Source: Carideicomes alvinocaridis
GTDB taxonomy: Bacteria > Pseudomonadota > Alphaproteobacteria > Rhodobacterales > Rhodobacteraceae
Direction of reading: 5' to 3'
DNA length: 64,000 nucleotides
NCBI GenBank assembly: GCA_005473895.2
Contig: SRJI02000002.1
Span: 1-64,000 of the forward strand
The notes under the pieces are model-generated. The model was not told the origin of the DNA. It made no database searches and was given only the letters and a program-made list of their open reading frames with translations. The position numbers and the translations under genes are program-made. Below, one piece after another: positions 19,807 to 28,642 of this stretch (the stretch's first letter is position 1; the number at the start of each line of letters is the position of its first letter).

Positions 19807-20418
19807 TCAGTCCGCCGGGGCGGTGCTGGCCATGCTCTCGCGCTGGGAAAAGCGCGCGTACCATTCCGCCAGCGCCTCGTTGCCGCGCCGCCAGTCGCGG
19901 TCGCCCAGCCGGAAATCGAGGTAGCCGAGCGCGCAGCCAAGCGCCACCTGCCCCATGTCGAGCGGGCCGGCAAGGTGGCTCATCCACCGGTCGTTGACCG
20001 CCTTGATCGCGCGGGTGGCCTTGTCCCACTGCGCCTCGCGCCAGGTCTCGGAGCGCTCGCCCTCGGCGCGCAGACGATGCTCGTAGACCATGAGCACCCC
20101 CGCCTCCATGATGCCGTCGGCGGTGGCCTCCAGCGTCAGCACCTCCCAGAGCCGTTTCTCGGGGTAAAGCCCGGCCCCGGCGCGCGCGTCGAGGTAGCGG
20201 GTGATGACGCGGCTGTCATAGATCGCCGGTCCGTCGTCGCGGGTCAGCGCGGGGATCTTGCCCAGCGGGTTGGCGGCCACGGCCTCGGGCGCCGATTCGA
20301 GCGCGGTGGTCTTGACCGGCCGCTTCTCGACCTCGGCGTCGAGCCCGGTCTCGATCAGCGCCACGCGCACCTTGCGGACAAAGGGCGAGGCCCCGGAATA
20401 GATCAGTTGCATGGCCAT
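19807..20418 (-). CDS. glutathione S-transferase family protein
   Basis: A 203-residue cytoplasmic GST. The N-terminal thioredoxin-like domain (about residues 1-80) begins LIYSGASPFVRKVRVAL, where Ser7 or Ser10 would activate glutathione, and includes the cis-Pro segment GKIPAL. An all-helical C-terminal domain completes it. ATG 20418 and 20412 are both possible starts. It runs in the same direction as the PaiB, mtaB and dapF genes but is 63 bases from its neighbour. The substrate is unknown. Confidence 0.88.
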   Translation of the reverse strand: MAMQLIYSGASPFVRKVRVALIETGLDAEVEKRPVKTTALESAPEAVAANPLGKIPALTRDDGPAIYDSRVITRYLDARAGAGLYPEKRLWEVLTLEATADGIMEAGVLMVYEHRLRAEGERSETWREAQWDKATRAIKAVNDRWMSHLAGPLDMGQVALGCALGYLDFRLGDRDWRRGNEALAEWYARFSQRESMASTAPAD

Positions 20419-20481
20419 TCTACGCTCCTCCTCGCGGGTCGGGGGGAGCCTAGAGCCGGCGGCCGGGACTGTCCATCGGCG

Positions 20482-21105
20482 CTAGGCCGTCTCCGGCGGG
20501 TCGCGCATCAGGCCGGCCAGTTCCGCCAGCCCCTCGCCCAGACCGTCCCGCGCAACGCCCTCGGCGGCGGCGAGGCGCAGGGCCTCGTCCTTGTTCTGCG
20601 CGAGTTTCCAGGTGCCTTCGACCTCCTCGACATGCAGGCGGTAGGGCTTGATGGCGCGGAACATGCGCTCGGCCACGCCGGGGGTCATCTTCGCCATGGT
20701 CCAGGTGGGTTTCGGCAGGGCGGATTCGAAATGCGCCGACAGCCGGTCGAGCAGCGCGGGCAGCTCCTCGTCCGGGCGCGGCTCCAGCCGGCCGGTCAGG
20801 TGGACGGCCACGTAGTTCCATGTCGGCACCTGGTCCGCCGCGCCGTACCAGTCGGGCGAGACGTAGGAATGCGGCCCCGCCACGGCGAGCCTTGCGGGGT
20901 GCGGCCCCTCCAGCGCGCGGACCATCGGGTTGGGGCGGGCGAGGTGGAGATCGGCAGTGGCGCCGTCCTCCGACAGCAGGAAGGGGATGTGCGAGATCAG
21001 CGGCGCCCCGTCGGTCGAAAGCGCGAGCAGGCCGAAGCCGCGGTCGCGGGCGAAGGCGACGTTGCGGGTGCGGGTGGTGCGGCGAAAGGCCTGGTTCGGA
21101 TGCAT
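20482..21105 (-). CDS. FMN-binding negative transcriptional regulator, PaiB family
   Basis: A 207-residue split-barrel flavin-binding protein. It begins MHPNQAF and contains the family's HIPFLL, RPNPM and SYVSPDWY segments, then TWNYVAVHLTG. In Bacillus PaiB represses sporulation and protease genes; in Proteobacteria the role is largely unstudied, so the regulator name is family-derived. It is separated from mtaB by 91 bases that include one copy of the intergenic repeat core. Confidence 0.88.
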   Translation of the reverse strand: MHPNQAFRRTTRTRNVAFARDRGFGLLALSTDGAPLISHIPFLLSEDGATADLHLARPNPMVRALEGPHPARLAVAGPHSYVSPDWYGAADQVPTWNYVAVHLTGRLEPRPDEELPALLDRLSAHFESALPKPTWTMAKMTPGVAERMFRAIKPYRLHVEEVEGTWKLAQNKDEALRLAAAEGVARDGLGEGLAELAGLMRDPPETA

Positions 21106-21150
21106 GGGCCTGGGACTCCGGTTGCGCTGCGGGACTTTCTTGCCTTCGGC

Positions 21151-21177
21151 GAGAGTTTTTCGGGCAAGATGAAGGGG
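21151..21177. repeat. intergenic repeat core, copy 3 (no GC hairpin)
   Basis: GAGAGTTTTTCGGGCAAGAT followed by GAAGGGG resembles the core seen at 26835-26863 and, inverted, at 7043-7069. It lies between paiB and mtaB. The similarity is imperfect, so membership is tentative. Confidence 0.4.
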
Positions 21178-21196
21178 GAGCCGGGCGCCCGGAAGG

Positions 21197-22459
21197 TCAG
21201 GCGGTGAGGCGGGTGCCCGCGCGGCCGGTGATGCGGGCGGTGACCAGCGCGCCCTCGTCCTGCGGGGTGGCGAACTCGACCTCGGCGAATTGCGCGGTCC
21301 GGCCCATCCGCGGGTTCTCCATCAGGATCGAGTGGGTGCGCCCCAGCTGCGCGTCGAGATGGCGGTCGATGGCGGCCGCTCCGGCCTCGCGCAGGCGGGC
21401 GGCGCGCTGCTTGATCACCGTGCCGTTCACCTTTTGCGGGATGCGCGCCGCCGGGGTGCCGGGGCGGGCGGAATAGGGGAAGACGTGCAGCCAGGTCAGG
21501 CGGCACTCTTCCACCAGTTTCAGAGAATTCTCGAAATGGGCTTCGGTCTCGGTCGGGAAGCCCGCGATGATGTCGGCGCCGAAGGTCATGTCGGGGCGCA
21601 GGCGCTGCGCCTCCTCGCAGAAGCGGATGGCATCGTCGCGCAGGTGGCGGCGCTTCATCCGCTTGAGGATCAGGTCGTCGCCATGCTGCAGCGACAGGTG
21701 CAGGTGGGGCATCAGCCGCGGCTCGGTGGCGATGGCCTGCATCAGGTTCTCGTCCACCTCGATGGAATCGATGGACGAGATCCGCAGCCTCGGCAGGTCC
21801 GGCACCAGCTTGAGGATGCGCATCACCAGGTCGCCGAGCTTCGGCTCTCCGGGCAGGTCGGCGCCCCAGGAGGTCAGGTCCACGCCGGTCAGCACCACCT
21901 CGTTGAAGCCGCGGTCCACCAGCCGCTTGATCTGCTCCACCACCACGCCCGCGCCGACGGAGCGGGAATTGCCGCGGCCATAGGGGATGATGCAGAAGGT
22001 GCAGCGGTGGTCGCAGCCGTTCTGGACCTGCACGTAGGCGCGGCTCCGGGTGCCGAAGCCGTCGATCAGGTGGCCCGCCGTCTCGGTCACCGACATGATG
22101 TCGTCGACGCGCAGCTTCTCCGTTTCGCCGAGGAAATCGGCAGCCATGCCTTTCCAGGTGTCGGGCTGCATCTTCTCGGTATTGCCGATCACCGCGTCGA
22201 CCTCTTCCATGGCGGTGAAGGTCTCGGGCTCGGTCTGGGCGGCGCAGCCGGTGACGATCAGCCGGGCGGCGGGGTTCTCGCGACGCAGGCGGCGGATCTC
22301 CTGCCGGGCCTTGCGCACCGCCTCGGCGGTCACGGCGCAAGTATTCACCACGACGGCGTCGCCCAGCCCCGCGCTGTCCGCGAGATCCTTCATCGCCTGC
22401 GTCTCGTAGGCGTTGAGCCGGCAGCCCATGGTGGAAAAGATCGGCGCCTTGCGGTCCAT
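21197..22459 (-). CDS. mtaB: tRNA ct6A/t6A37 methylthiotransferase MtaB
   Basis: A 420-residue radical-SAM enzyme that adds a methylthio group to t6A37 of ANN-decoding tRNAs. The UPF0004 domain has three cluster cysteines (C12 in MGCRLN, C41 in NTCAV, C72 in TGCAAQ). The radical-SAM motif CDHRCTFC is near residue 150, and a C-terminal TRAM-like domain follows. The start at 22459 is preferred to an upstream in-frame ATG: it gives the family N-terminus and overlaps the dapF stop by one base (TGATG), indicating translational coupling. Confidence 0.95.
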   Translation of the reverse strand: MDRKAPIFSTMGCRLNAYETQAMKDLADSAGLGDAVVVNTCAVTAEAVRKARQEIRRLRRENPAARLIVTGCAAQTEPETFTAMEEVDAVIGNTEKMQPDTWKGMAADFLGETEKLRVDDIMSVTETAGHLIDGFGTRSRAYVQVQNGCDHRCTFCIIPYGRGNSRSVGAGVVVEQIKRLVDRGFNEVVLTGVDLTSWGADLPGEPKLGDLVMRILKLVPDLPRLRISSIDSIEVDENLMQAIATEPRLMPHLHLSLQHGDDLILKRMKRRHLRDDAIRFCEEAQRLRPDMTFGADIIAGFPTETEAHFENSLKLVEECRLTWLHVFPYSARPGTPAARIPQKVNGTVIKQRAARLREAGAAAIDRHLDAQLGRTHSILMENPRMGRTAQFAEVEFATPQDEGALVTARITGRAGTRLTA

Positions 22460-23295
22460 CACAGGCTCTCCAGGAAGGCGCGGGTCAGCGTGCCGGTGAA
22501 GACATGGGCGGTCGGGCCGGTCATCCACACGCCGTCCTCGCGCCAGTCGATGGCGATGGGGCCGCCGTCAAGCTCGATGGTGACGGAGCGGCCGGTCAGC
22601 CCCCGGCGCGCGGCGGCCACGGCGGTGGCGCAGGAGGAGGAGCCGGAGGCGAGGGTGATGCCGGTGCCCCGCTCCCACACCCGCATGCGCAGGCGGTCGG
22701 GGCCGATGACGCTGGCGAATTGCACGTTGGTGCGCTCGGGGAAGAGCGGGTCGTGTTCGATTTGCGGCCCGCGCGTGGCGAGGTCTACCGCCTCGGCATC
22801 CTCGACGAAGAAGGTGCAATGCGGGTTGCCCATGGAGGTGGCGGTGGGCGCGCCCTCGAGCGGGAGTTCCAGCGTATCCACCTCGCGCGCCAGCGGGATC
22901 TCGTGCCACGCGGTTTGGGGCGGGCCCATGTTGACCGAGGTGAGGGCATCGCCCGCGTCGCGCGCCAGCAGCCTGCCATGGTCGGTGGTGAGGGTCAGCG
23001 TCTCGCCCCCCGTCTCGTCCATCAGGTGGCGGGCGATGCAGCGGGTGGCGTTGCCGCAGGCGGCGGCGGGCGAGCCATCGGCGTTGAGGAAGGTCAGGTG
23101 CGCATCCGCGCCGTCCCGCCCCGCGTCGATGATGGCGAGCTGGTCGAATCCGACGCCGCGGTGGCGGTCGGCCAGCGCCACGGCGAGCGCCGGGGAGACC
23201 TCGATCGCGCGCAGCCGTCCGTCGAGCACGACGAAGTCGTTCCCCAGCCCGTGCATCTTCATGAAGGGCAAGCCGTTATGCTGCGCGTCCGCCAT
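22459..23295 (-). CDS. dapF: diaminopimelate epimerase
   Basis: A 278-residue PLP-independent racemase converting LL-DAP to meso-DAP for lysine and peptidoglycan synthesis. The two catalytic cysteines are visible in [10 protein letters not shown] (C80) and [10 protein letters not shown] (C222). The N-terminal KMHGLGNDF signature and FDQL are present. Full length. It is the first gene of a coupled dapF-mtaB pair. Confidence 0.97.
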   Translation of the reverse strand: MADAQHNGLPFMKMHGLGNDFVVLDGRLRAIEVSPALAVALADRHRGVGFDQLAIIDAGRDGADAHLTFLNADGSPAAACGNATRCIARHLMDETGGETLTLTTDHGRLLARDAGDALTSVNMGPPQTAWHEIPLAREVDTLELPLEGAPTATSMGNPHCTFFVEDAEAVDLATRGPQIEHDPLFPERTNVQFASVIGPDRLRMRVWERGTGITLASGSSSCATAVAAARRGLTGRSVTIELDGGPIAIDWREDGVWMTGPTAHVFTGTLTRAFLESL

Positions 23296-23400
23296 GGCCG
23301 CGCATATAGACCCGCGCCGCGCGCGAATCCAGAGGGCGTGACATGGCGGTCAGCCGGCGTGGCGGGGCAGGGACGGGATCAGCGGGCGGAGGTGCCGCGA

Positions 23401-23622
23401 TCAGGCCGGGCTTTCGCCCGCGTCCTTCACCGTCTCGTCGCGCAGGTCGTGGGGCGCATGGGCGCTGTGCACGTACTTGCAGTCGCAATAGGGGCATTCG
23501 ACCCAGCCGGTTTCATGCGGGATCTGCAGCCAGATGCGGGGATGGCCAAGCGCCCCTTCCCCGCCGTCGCAGGCGATCCTGTAGCTGTCCACCACCCGGG
23601 TTTCCGGTGCCTCGATGGTCAT
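23401..23622 (-). CDS. small zinc-finger protein (NDUFS6-like domain)
   Basis: About 73 residues. The C-terminal half holds ECPYCDCKYVH with an upstream YRIACDGGEGALGHP segment, matching the zinc-finger CHCC family related to the mitochondrial complex I subunit NDUFS6. The start at 23622 is preferred to 23652 because AAGGGA lies about six bases upstream. It may be a complex I accessory factor, but no nuo gene is nearby. Confidence 0.75.
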   Translation of the reverse strand: MTIEAPETRVVDSYRIACDGGEGALGHPRIWLQIPHETGWVECPYCDCKYVHSAHAPHDLRDETVKDAGESPA

Positions 23623-23731
23623 GGCGTGTCCCTTGGCTGAGTTCGCGGTCACCGGGGGTTATGGGGGATCGAGGGCGATCCCGCAAGCCCGCGGGCGGGG
23701 TGAGGGAATGGGCGAATGGCCGCGGCGGCGC

Positions 23732-24115
23732 TCAGTCGCTGTCGACCATGCGGCCCATGTTGCGGCCGCCGAGGATATGCACGTGGTAATGCGGCACCTC
23801 CTGAACGCCATGGGTCCCGGCATTGGAGATCAGCCGGTAGCCCGCGCCGCCCTCGCCATCGGGGCAGAGCCCCTCGCCCGTGCAGATGCGGCCGATGACG
23901 CGCTGGAAATCCGCCAGTTCCGCATCCGAGGCGGTGTTGGCGAAATGGTCGGCGTTGACATAGGCGCCGCGCGGAATCACCAGCACGTGGACCGGGGCCT
24001 TGGGCTGGATGTCGCGGAAGGCCAGCGTGTGCTCGGTCTCCAGCACGGTGTCGTTGGGGATCTCGCCGCGCAGGATTTTCGCAAAGATGTTCTGGTCGTC
24101 ATAGGCATAGGCCAT
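23732..24115 (-). CDS. HIT-family nucleotide hydrolase/transferase
   Basis: A 127-residue histidine-triad protein. The active site PHYHVHILGG gives H109, H111 and H113, with the central-to-last histidine acting on the alpha phosphate of nucleotide conjugates. The N-terminal IFAKILRGEIP signature is of the HINT/HinT branch. It follows the DUF5928 glycosyltransferase gene by only nine bases, so the two could be co-transcribed. Confidence 0.92.
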   Translation of the reverse strand: MAYAYDDQNIFAKILRGEIPNDTVLETEHTLAFRDIQPKAPVHVLVIPRGAYVNADHFANTASDAELADFQRVIGRICTGEGLCPDGEGGAGYRLISNAGTHGVQEVPHYHVHILGGRNMGRMVDSD

Positions 24116-24124
24116 GGGCTGTCC

Positions 24125-25702
24125 TCAATCGGCAAATAGGTGACGGGTCGAGGCGATCTCTAGGGCCTTCGCCTCGGGGATGGCAAGGAAGCGGGCGAGG
24201 GCCTCGGCGTTCACCTCGGCCGGGTCGGCCTCGCGCAGCTTGTCGTGGTTGGGAAACTCGGCATCGCGGATGGCGTCGCTTTCCGAGGTCATCTCGTGCC
24301 GGATGGTGGGCAGCAGCCGGTCCAGCGTCTCCTGCGGCGTCCGCTCGCCGGCCAGGCCGATGCGGCGGGCATGGCCGGCGAGGTAGGCGTCGGTGAACTG
24401 GCACTCCACCTCCAGCAGGCGGGTGGTGGAGCGGTCACCGCAGAAATCGTGCAGCAGGTCGAGGTTGCCCGGATCGAGGCAGACGATCATGCGGTCGGTG
24501 TCGAAATAATCGAAGAGCATCCGCATCAGCGCCCGGCGGTGGCGATGGCGCTTGCCCATGCTGCGCTGGATGCCGCCGAGATCGGGCAGCGGCGCGTCCT
24601 CCTCGCTGAAGATGTACTCGACCGAGGGGATGTTGGTCATCTGGCCGATCCGCGCCACCAGCCGCTTGGCCACGTGCCACTTCTTGCAGATCACGATCAG
24701 CAGCTCGCGTTCGCGGCCCAGCGTCGATTCCGTTTCCCAGAAGCGGGTGGCGAAGCGGCGGCCGATGCGGCCCCGGCCGGTCAGGAACTCGTAGAGGTTG
24801 CGCCCCTCGTCGGAGATCTGGAAATGCACGTCCTCCGAGGCGTAGAGCACGCCCAGCCGGCGCTTGAGCTCCTGCGCCTCGGGGCTGATCTTGCGGGCGA
24901 AGAGCGCGTCCTGCGCCAGCAGCAGGTCGTAATGGTCGTTGTAGAAGGTGACCGGCATCCCGTAATCGGAAAAGATCAGGAAGGTCAGGGTGCGCGAGCG
25001 GATCTCCTCGCGCGGGACGAGGTGGCGCACGAGGGTCTGGAAAAACGTCTCGTCCGGGATCCAGGTGGTGCGGAAGAAGCGGATCACGTCGCGGCGCCGG
25101 GCGGCGAAGTCCATCACCGCCTCGACGGTGCGGCGGCGCAGGCACCACCACTGGCTGCCGATCATGATCTGCAGGTCGGCGGGGATGGCGCGCGTCAGCC
25201 CCAGCCGCTTCTGCGCCTCGAAGAGCGCGTAGAACAGGCGCTTGTGCTTTCGCTCGTTCACGAGGTGGCGGTAGATCAGCCGCTCTTCCTTCCAGCCGGT
25301 CTTGATCCAGTCGCTGTCGAAGTAATCCTGGCTCTCGATGTAATCGACGTCGTCGCGGTCGAGGAAATCGTGGGCGTATTCCGCCGACTTGATCGCCATG
25401 CAATCGCCCGAGAGCATGAAGAAATGCGTGGCCCGGGGAAAGGCGTCGAGCGCGGCGCGCAGCGTCTGCAGCGTGGCCTGGACCAGGCTCCATTCCCCCC
25501 AGCCGCATTTCACCCGGCGGCGCGCGAAGGTGACGTTCGGATTGTCCTTCAGCGCCTCGCGGATGTGGTCGTAATCGGCGCGGGGGGCGCGGGCGTCGAA
25601 GTGGATCGCCATGCAATCGCCCGCCGCCGTCAGCCGCTGCGCCTGCTTGACGACGGCCTCGGGATCCTTGTGGCAGAGCAATATGAAGGCGATCCGCGCC
25701 AT
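24125..25702 (-). CDS. GT14-like (core-2/I-branching type) glycosyltransferase with DUF5928 domain
   Basis: A 525-residue cytoplasmic glycosyltransferase. Residues about 1-245 match the branching beta-1,6-N-acetylglucosaminyltransferase fold: IAFILLCHKDP at the start, FFMLSGDCMAIKS, and QWWCLRRRTVE ... WIPDETFFQTL. Residues about 260-525 correspond to the bacterial DUF5928 extension. It probably adds a sugar branch to a surface polysaccharide or glycolipid; the acceptor is unknown. It lies divergent from a sulfotransferase gene, suggesting that the glycan is sulfated. Confidence 0.82.
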   Translation of the reverse strand: MARIAFILLCHKDPEAVVKQAQRLTAAGDCMAIHFDARAPRADYDHIREALKDNPNVTFARRRVKCGWGEWSLVQATLQTLRAALDAFPRATHFFMLSGDCMAIKSAEYAHDFLDRDDVDYIESQDYFDSDWIKTGWKEERLIYRHLVNERKHKRLFYALFEAQKRLGLTRAIPADLQIMIGSQWWCLRRRTVEAVMDFAARRRDVIRFFRTTWIPDETFFQTLVRHLVPREEIRSRTLTFLIFSDYGMPVTFYNDHYDLLLAQDALFARKISPEAQELKRRLGVLYASEDVHFQISDEGRNLYEFLTGRGRIGRRFATRFWETESTLGRERELLIVICKKWHVAKRLVARIGQMTNIPSVEYIFSEEDAPLPDLGGIQRSMGKRHRHRRALMRMLFDYFDTDRMIVCLDPGNLDLLHDFCGDRSTTRLLEVECQFTDAYLAGHARRIGLAGERTPQETLDRLLPTIRHEMTSESDAIRDAEFPNHDKLREADPAEVNAEALARFLAIPEAKALEIASTRHLFAD

Positions 25703-25925
25703 GCCGCTGTCGAACTCCTCGGGCTGCTGTCCGGCCTCTCCCGGCGACCTTTCAAACAGTTAAAGATGAAGAGGGGGCGAATAAACCTGTTTCGGGCCGG
25801 CAGGGGCCCGGGCGTTGCCGCGCTGCCTCCATCCCGGGCGGGCGGGCGATCCGGGCTTCTCTTGCCGCCGGGCGAGGGGATATAACCGCGCCGAGGCAGG
25901 ACAACAGGGCGAGAGGCGGAGCCAG

Positions 25926-26744
25926 ATGGGATTTCCCGGCACGTGGATGACCGAGAGCCAGAGCATGATCTACCGGGTCGTGCCGAAATGCGCCTGCTCG
26001 ACCATCGGGCAGATCATGTATTACTCCGACCACGGCGAATTCTTCGAGGGCGACATCCACGACGCCACCTCGGGCCTGCACAAATGGGCCATGGAGGAGA
26101 GCCAGCCGCTGATCTCGGCCGGGGTACAGGAGCAGCAGATCTTTTCCTTCACCTGCGTGCGCAATCCCTACACGCGGATCCTGTCGTCCTTCTTCGACAA
26201 GATCTGCGGCATCCAGCGCAACGGAAAGCGCTACCGCGGCAACCTGGTGCCCATGCTGATCCAGAAATACGGCATCGAGGTCGGCGGCGAGGACGGGCAG
26301 GAGGAGTTCGACCAGGTGCGGTCCTTCCGGCGCTTCCTGCTTTTCGTGCGCGACACGATCCGCTGGCGCCGCCCGATGGAGCCCGACATCCACTGGTCGG
26401 CAAGCTCGGGCCATGTCTCCACCTTCATCCGCAACGGCGGGCGCTACGACCGGATCCTCTGGACCGAGCGCTTCGAGGAGGGGATGGCGGACGTGCTGCG
26501 CGCGGTGAAGACGCCGGTCAAGGTGGACCTGGGCGCCATCCCGCGCTTCAACGAGAGCGAGGGCCACGGGCCGAAGCGGGCGCATCCGGTGGAGGACTAC
26601 TTCGACGACCTGTCGATGCACCTGGTCTACGAGATCTACAAGCGCGACTTCCGGCTGTTCCGCTACGATTTCGAGAACCCGGGCAACAAGATGCCGCTGG
26701 GAGAGATCGACCTCGACGAGGTGCATGCGAAGCTCGGGGAGTGA
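25926..26744 (+). CDS. sulfotransferase, HNK-1/chondroitin (sulfotransfer_2) type
   Basis: A 272-residue PAPS-dependent sulfotransferase. The 5'-phosphosulfate loop reads VPKCACSTIGQ near residue 18-28, and the 3'-phosphate motif CVRNPYTRILSSFFDK is near 77-92, both as in carbohydrate sulfotransferases of the HNK-1 family. No signal or membrane helix is seen, so it would act in the cytoplasm on a lipid-linked or intracellular glycan. The start at 25926 excludes a low-complexity upstream extension. It is transcribed away from the GT14/DUF5928 gene. Confidence 0.85.
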   Translation: MGFPGTWMTESQSMIYRVVPKCACSTIGQIMYYSDHGEFFEGDIHDATSGLHKWAMEESQPLISAGVQEQQIFSFTCVRNPYTRILSSFFDKICGIQRNGKRYRGNLVPMLIQKYGIEVGGEDGQEEFDQVRSFRRFLLFVRDTIRWRRPMEPDIHWSASSGHVSTFIRNGGRYDRILWTERFEEGMADVLRAVKTPVKVDLGAIPRFNESEGHGPKRAHPVEDYFDDLSMHLVYEIYKRDFRLFRYDFENPGNKMPLGEIDLDEVHAKLGE

Positions 26745-26793
26745 ATGTCGCGTCCCTGACAGAAAGGGCTGCTGCGCAGTCACCATGCAGGGC

Positions 26794-26863
26794 AGGGGGC
26801 ATTCTGCCCCCTCTGGCTTCGCCATTCACCCCCTGACCATATTTATGGACCAGAGAAGCGGGG
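26794..26863. repeat. intergenic repeat with GC hairpin, copy 2
   Basis: A hairpin AGGGGGC-ATTCT-GCCCCCT (26794-26812) is followed by GACCATATTTATGGACCAGA (26835-26854) and GAAGCGGGG. Read on the minus strand it matches the order of copy 1 at 7043-7096: AT-rich core, then G-rich hairpin. It lies between the convergent sulfotransferase and PfkB genes and could serve as terminator for both. Confidence 0.6.
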
Positions 26864-26890
26864 GCGGGTGCCCCTGCCTCGCCGGGTGCT

Positions 26891-27877
26891 TCAGATCAGG
26901 CCCTCGGTGCGGAAGATGTCGAGCATGTTGGCCTCGGGGCGGGCCCCCACGTGGGAGATGACCTCGGCCGCGGCGGCGCAGCCCATGCGGCCGGCGACCT
27001 CCAGCGGGTAATCCTTGGCGATGCCGTAGAGGAAGCCCGCGGCGAACTGGTCTCCGGCGCCGGTGGCGTCGACCGGGGTGATGGTCTTCACCGGGGCCAC
27101 GGCCTCTTCGTCGCCGCGGACGATGACCACGTCGTGGCCCGAGCGGGTGCAGACGATCATGCCCGACTCGGCTGCCGCCTGTTCCAGCGCCGCGCCGAGA
27201 TCGTCGGTCTCGTAGAGCGAGCGCCATTCGTGTTCGTTGCCGATCACGTAGTCGAGGTCGCGCACCAGCTTGCGGAAATCGCCGCGGTGGCGGTCGACGC
27301 AGAACGGGTCCGACAGCGCGATGCCGGCCTTGCCGCCCGAGGCGCGGCAGGCGCGGGCCGCGGCCTCGAAGGCGAGCTTGCCCTTGGGCTTGTCGTAGAG
27401 ATAGCCTTCAAGGAAGAGCAGCTTGGCGCTGGCCGGCACGCTTTCGTCCACGTCGTCGGGGCCGACCTCGGAGGAGATGCCGAGATAGGTGTTCATCGAG
27501 CGTTCACCATCCGGCGAGACGAAGATCATGCATCGCGAGGTGGGCAGCTCCCCCTCCTTCACCGGGGCGTTCGGGAAGGCGCTGCCGGCGGCCTTCATGT
27601 CGGCGGCATAGGCGCGGCCGAGCTCGTCGTCGCGGACCCGGCCGATGAAGGCGGTGTCGAGCCCCATGGCGCCGAGCCCCGCTATGGTGTTGCCCACCGA
27701 GCCGCCGGCGATCTGGGTGCGCTCGTCCATCGCGTCGTAGAGCAGTTCCGCCCGGTCGCGTTCGATGAGCTGCATGATGCCTTTCTCGATTCCCATCTTC
27801 GACAGGAAGGCATCGTCGGACTGGGTGAGAACGTCGACGATCGCGTTGCCGATGCCGGCCACGTGGTACTGGGTCAA
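26891..27877 (-). CDS. PfkB-family nucleoside/sugar kinase (adenosine-kinase-like), TTG start
   Basis: A 328-residue kinase with the PfkB signatures GGSVGNTIAGLGAMG (residues about 60-74) and DATGAGDQFAAGF near residue 275, whose first Asp region holds the catalytic base. It resembles bacterial adenosine/inosine kinases; the true substrate is open. The start is a TTG at 27877: GAGGAG (27886-27891) lies eight bases upstream and translation begins in the family's N-terminal beta strand (QYHVAGIGNAIVDV). It overlaps the nth stop as TTGA, implying coupling. Confidence 0.88.
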   Translation of the reverse strand: MTQYHVAGIGNAIVDVLTQSDDAFLSKMGIEKGIMQLIERDRAELLYDAMDERTQIAGGSVGNTIAGLGAMGLDTAFIGRVRDDELGRAYAADMKAAGSAFPNAPVKEGELPTSRCMIFVSPDGERSMNTYLGISSEVGPDDVDESVPASAKLLFLEGYLYDKPKGKLAFEAAARACRASGGKAGIALSDPFCVDRHRGDFRKLVRDLDYVIGNEHEWRSLYETDDLGAALEQAAAESGMIVCTRSGHDVVIVRGDEEAVAPVKTITPVDATGAGDQFAAGFLYGIAKDYPLEVAGRMGCAAAAEVISHVGARPEANMLDIFRTEGLI

Positions 27878-28518
27878 AGGGTCTTCTCCTCGAAGGGGCA
27901 GAGGTCGCGGATCAGGCAGGCCGGGCATTTCGGCTTGCGCGCGACGCAGGTGTAGCGGCCATGCAGGATCAGCCAGTGATGCGCATGGTGCTGGTAATCC
28001 ACCGGGACGTTGTCCTCGATGGCGCGTTCGGTGGCGATGACGTCCTTGCCGGGGCAGATGCCGGTGCGGTTGCCGACGCGGAAGATATGGGTGTCCACCG
28101 CCTGGGCCGGGTATTTCCACCACATGTTCAGCACCACGTTGGCGGTCTTGCGGCCCACGCCGGGCAGCGATTGCAGGGCGGCGCGCGAATTGGGGACCTC
28201 GCCGTCATATTCGTCGACGAGGATGCGGCTGAGCTTGATCACGTTCTTCGCCTTCTGGCGGAAGAGCCCGATCGTCTTGATATGTTCGGTCAGCCCCTCT
28301 TCGCCGAGGTCCAGCATCTTCTGCGGCGTGTCCGCCACCTGGAAGAGCTTGCGCGTGGCCTTGTTCACGCCGGCATCGGTGGCCTGCGCGGAAAGCGCCA
28401 CGGCGACCACCAGGGTATAGGCATTGACGTGCTCCAGCTCGCCCTTGGGTTCGGGTTCGGCCGCGTGGAAGCGGTCGAAGATCTCGCGGATCGCGTGGTA
28501 GCCGAGCTGCTTCACCAT
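27874..28518 (-). CDS. nth: endonuclease III (DNA glycosylase/AP lyase)
   Basis: A 214-residue base-excision-repair enzyme that removes oxidised pyrimidines. The helix-hairpin-helix LPGVGRKTANVVL contains the catalytic lysine; the catalytic aspartate is in VDTHIFRV. The C-terminal 4Fe-4S ligands have the pattern C-x6-C-x2-C-x5-C (CVARKPKCPACLIRDLC). The start at 28518 excludes an upstream Arg/Pro-rich stretch. It overlaps the PfkB-kinase start by four bases. Confidence 0.97.
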   Translation of the reverse strand: MVKQLGYHAIREIFDRFHAAEPEPKGELEHVNAYTLVVAVALSAQATDAGVNKATRKLFQVADTPQKMLDLGEEGLTEHIKTIGLFRQKAKNVIKLSRILVDEYDGEVPNSRAALQSLPGVGRKTANVVLNMWWKYPAQAVDTHIFRVGNRTGICPGKDVIATERAIEDNVPVDYQHHAHHWLILHGRYTCVARKPKCPACLIRDLCPFEEKTL

Positions 28519-28642
28519 GGCGCAAGGTATGCAACGGGGCCGGGCGCGGGGCAAGCGGAAGGGCGGGATGCGCAACATTCGGGTCGCGGAGGGCCGGGGC
28601 GGCGCCTAGATTGGAGGCCGAGACACAGGGGAGTGCCGTGTC

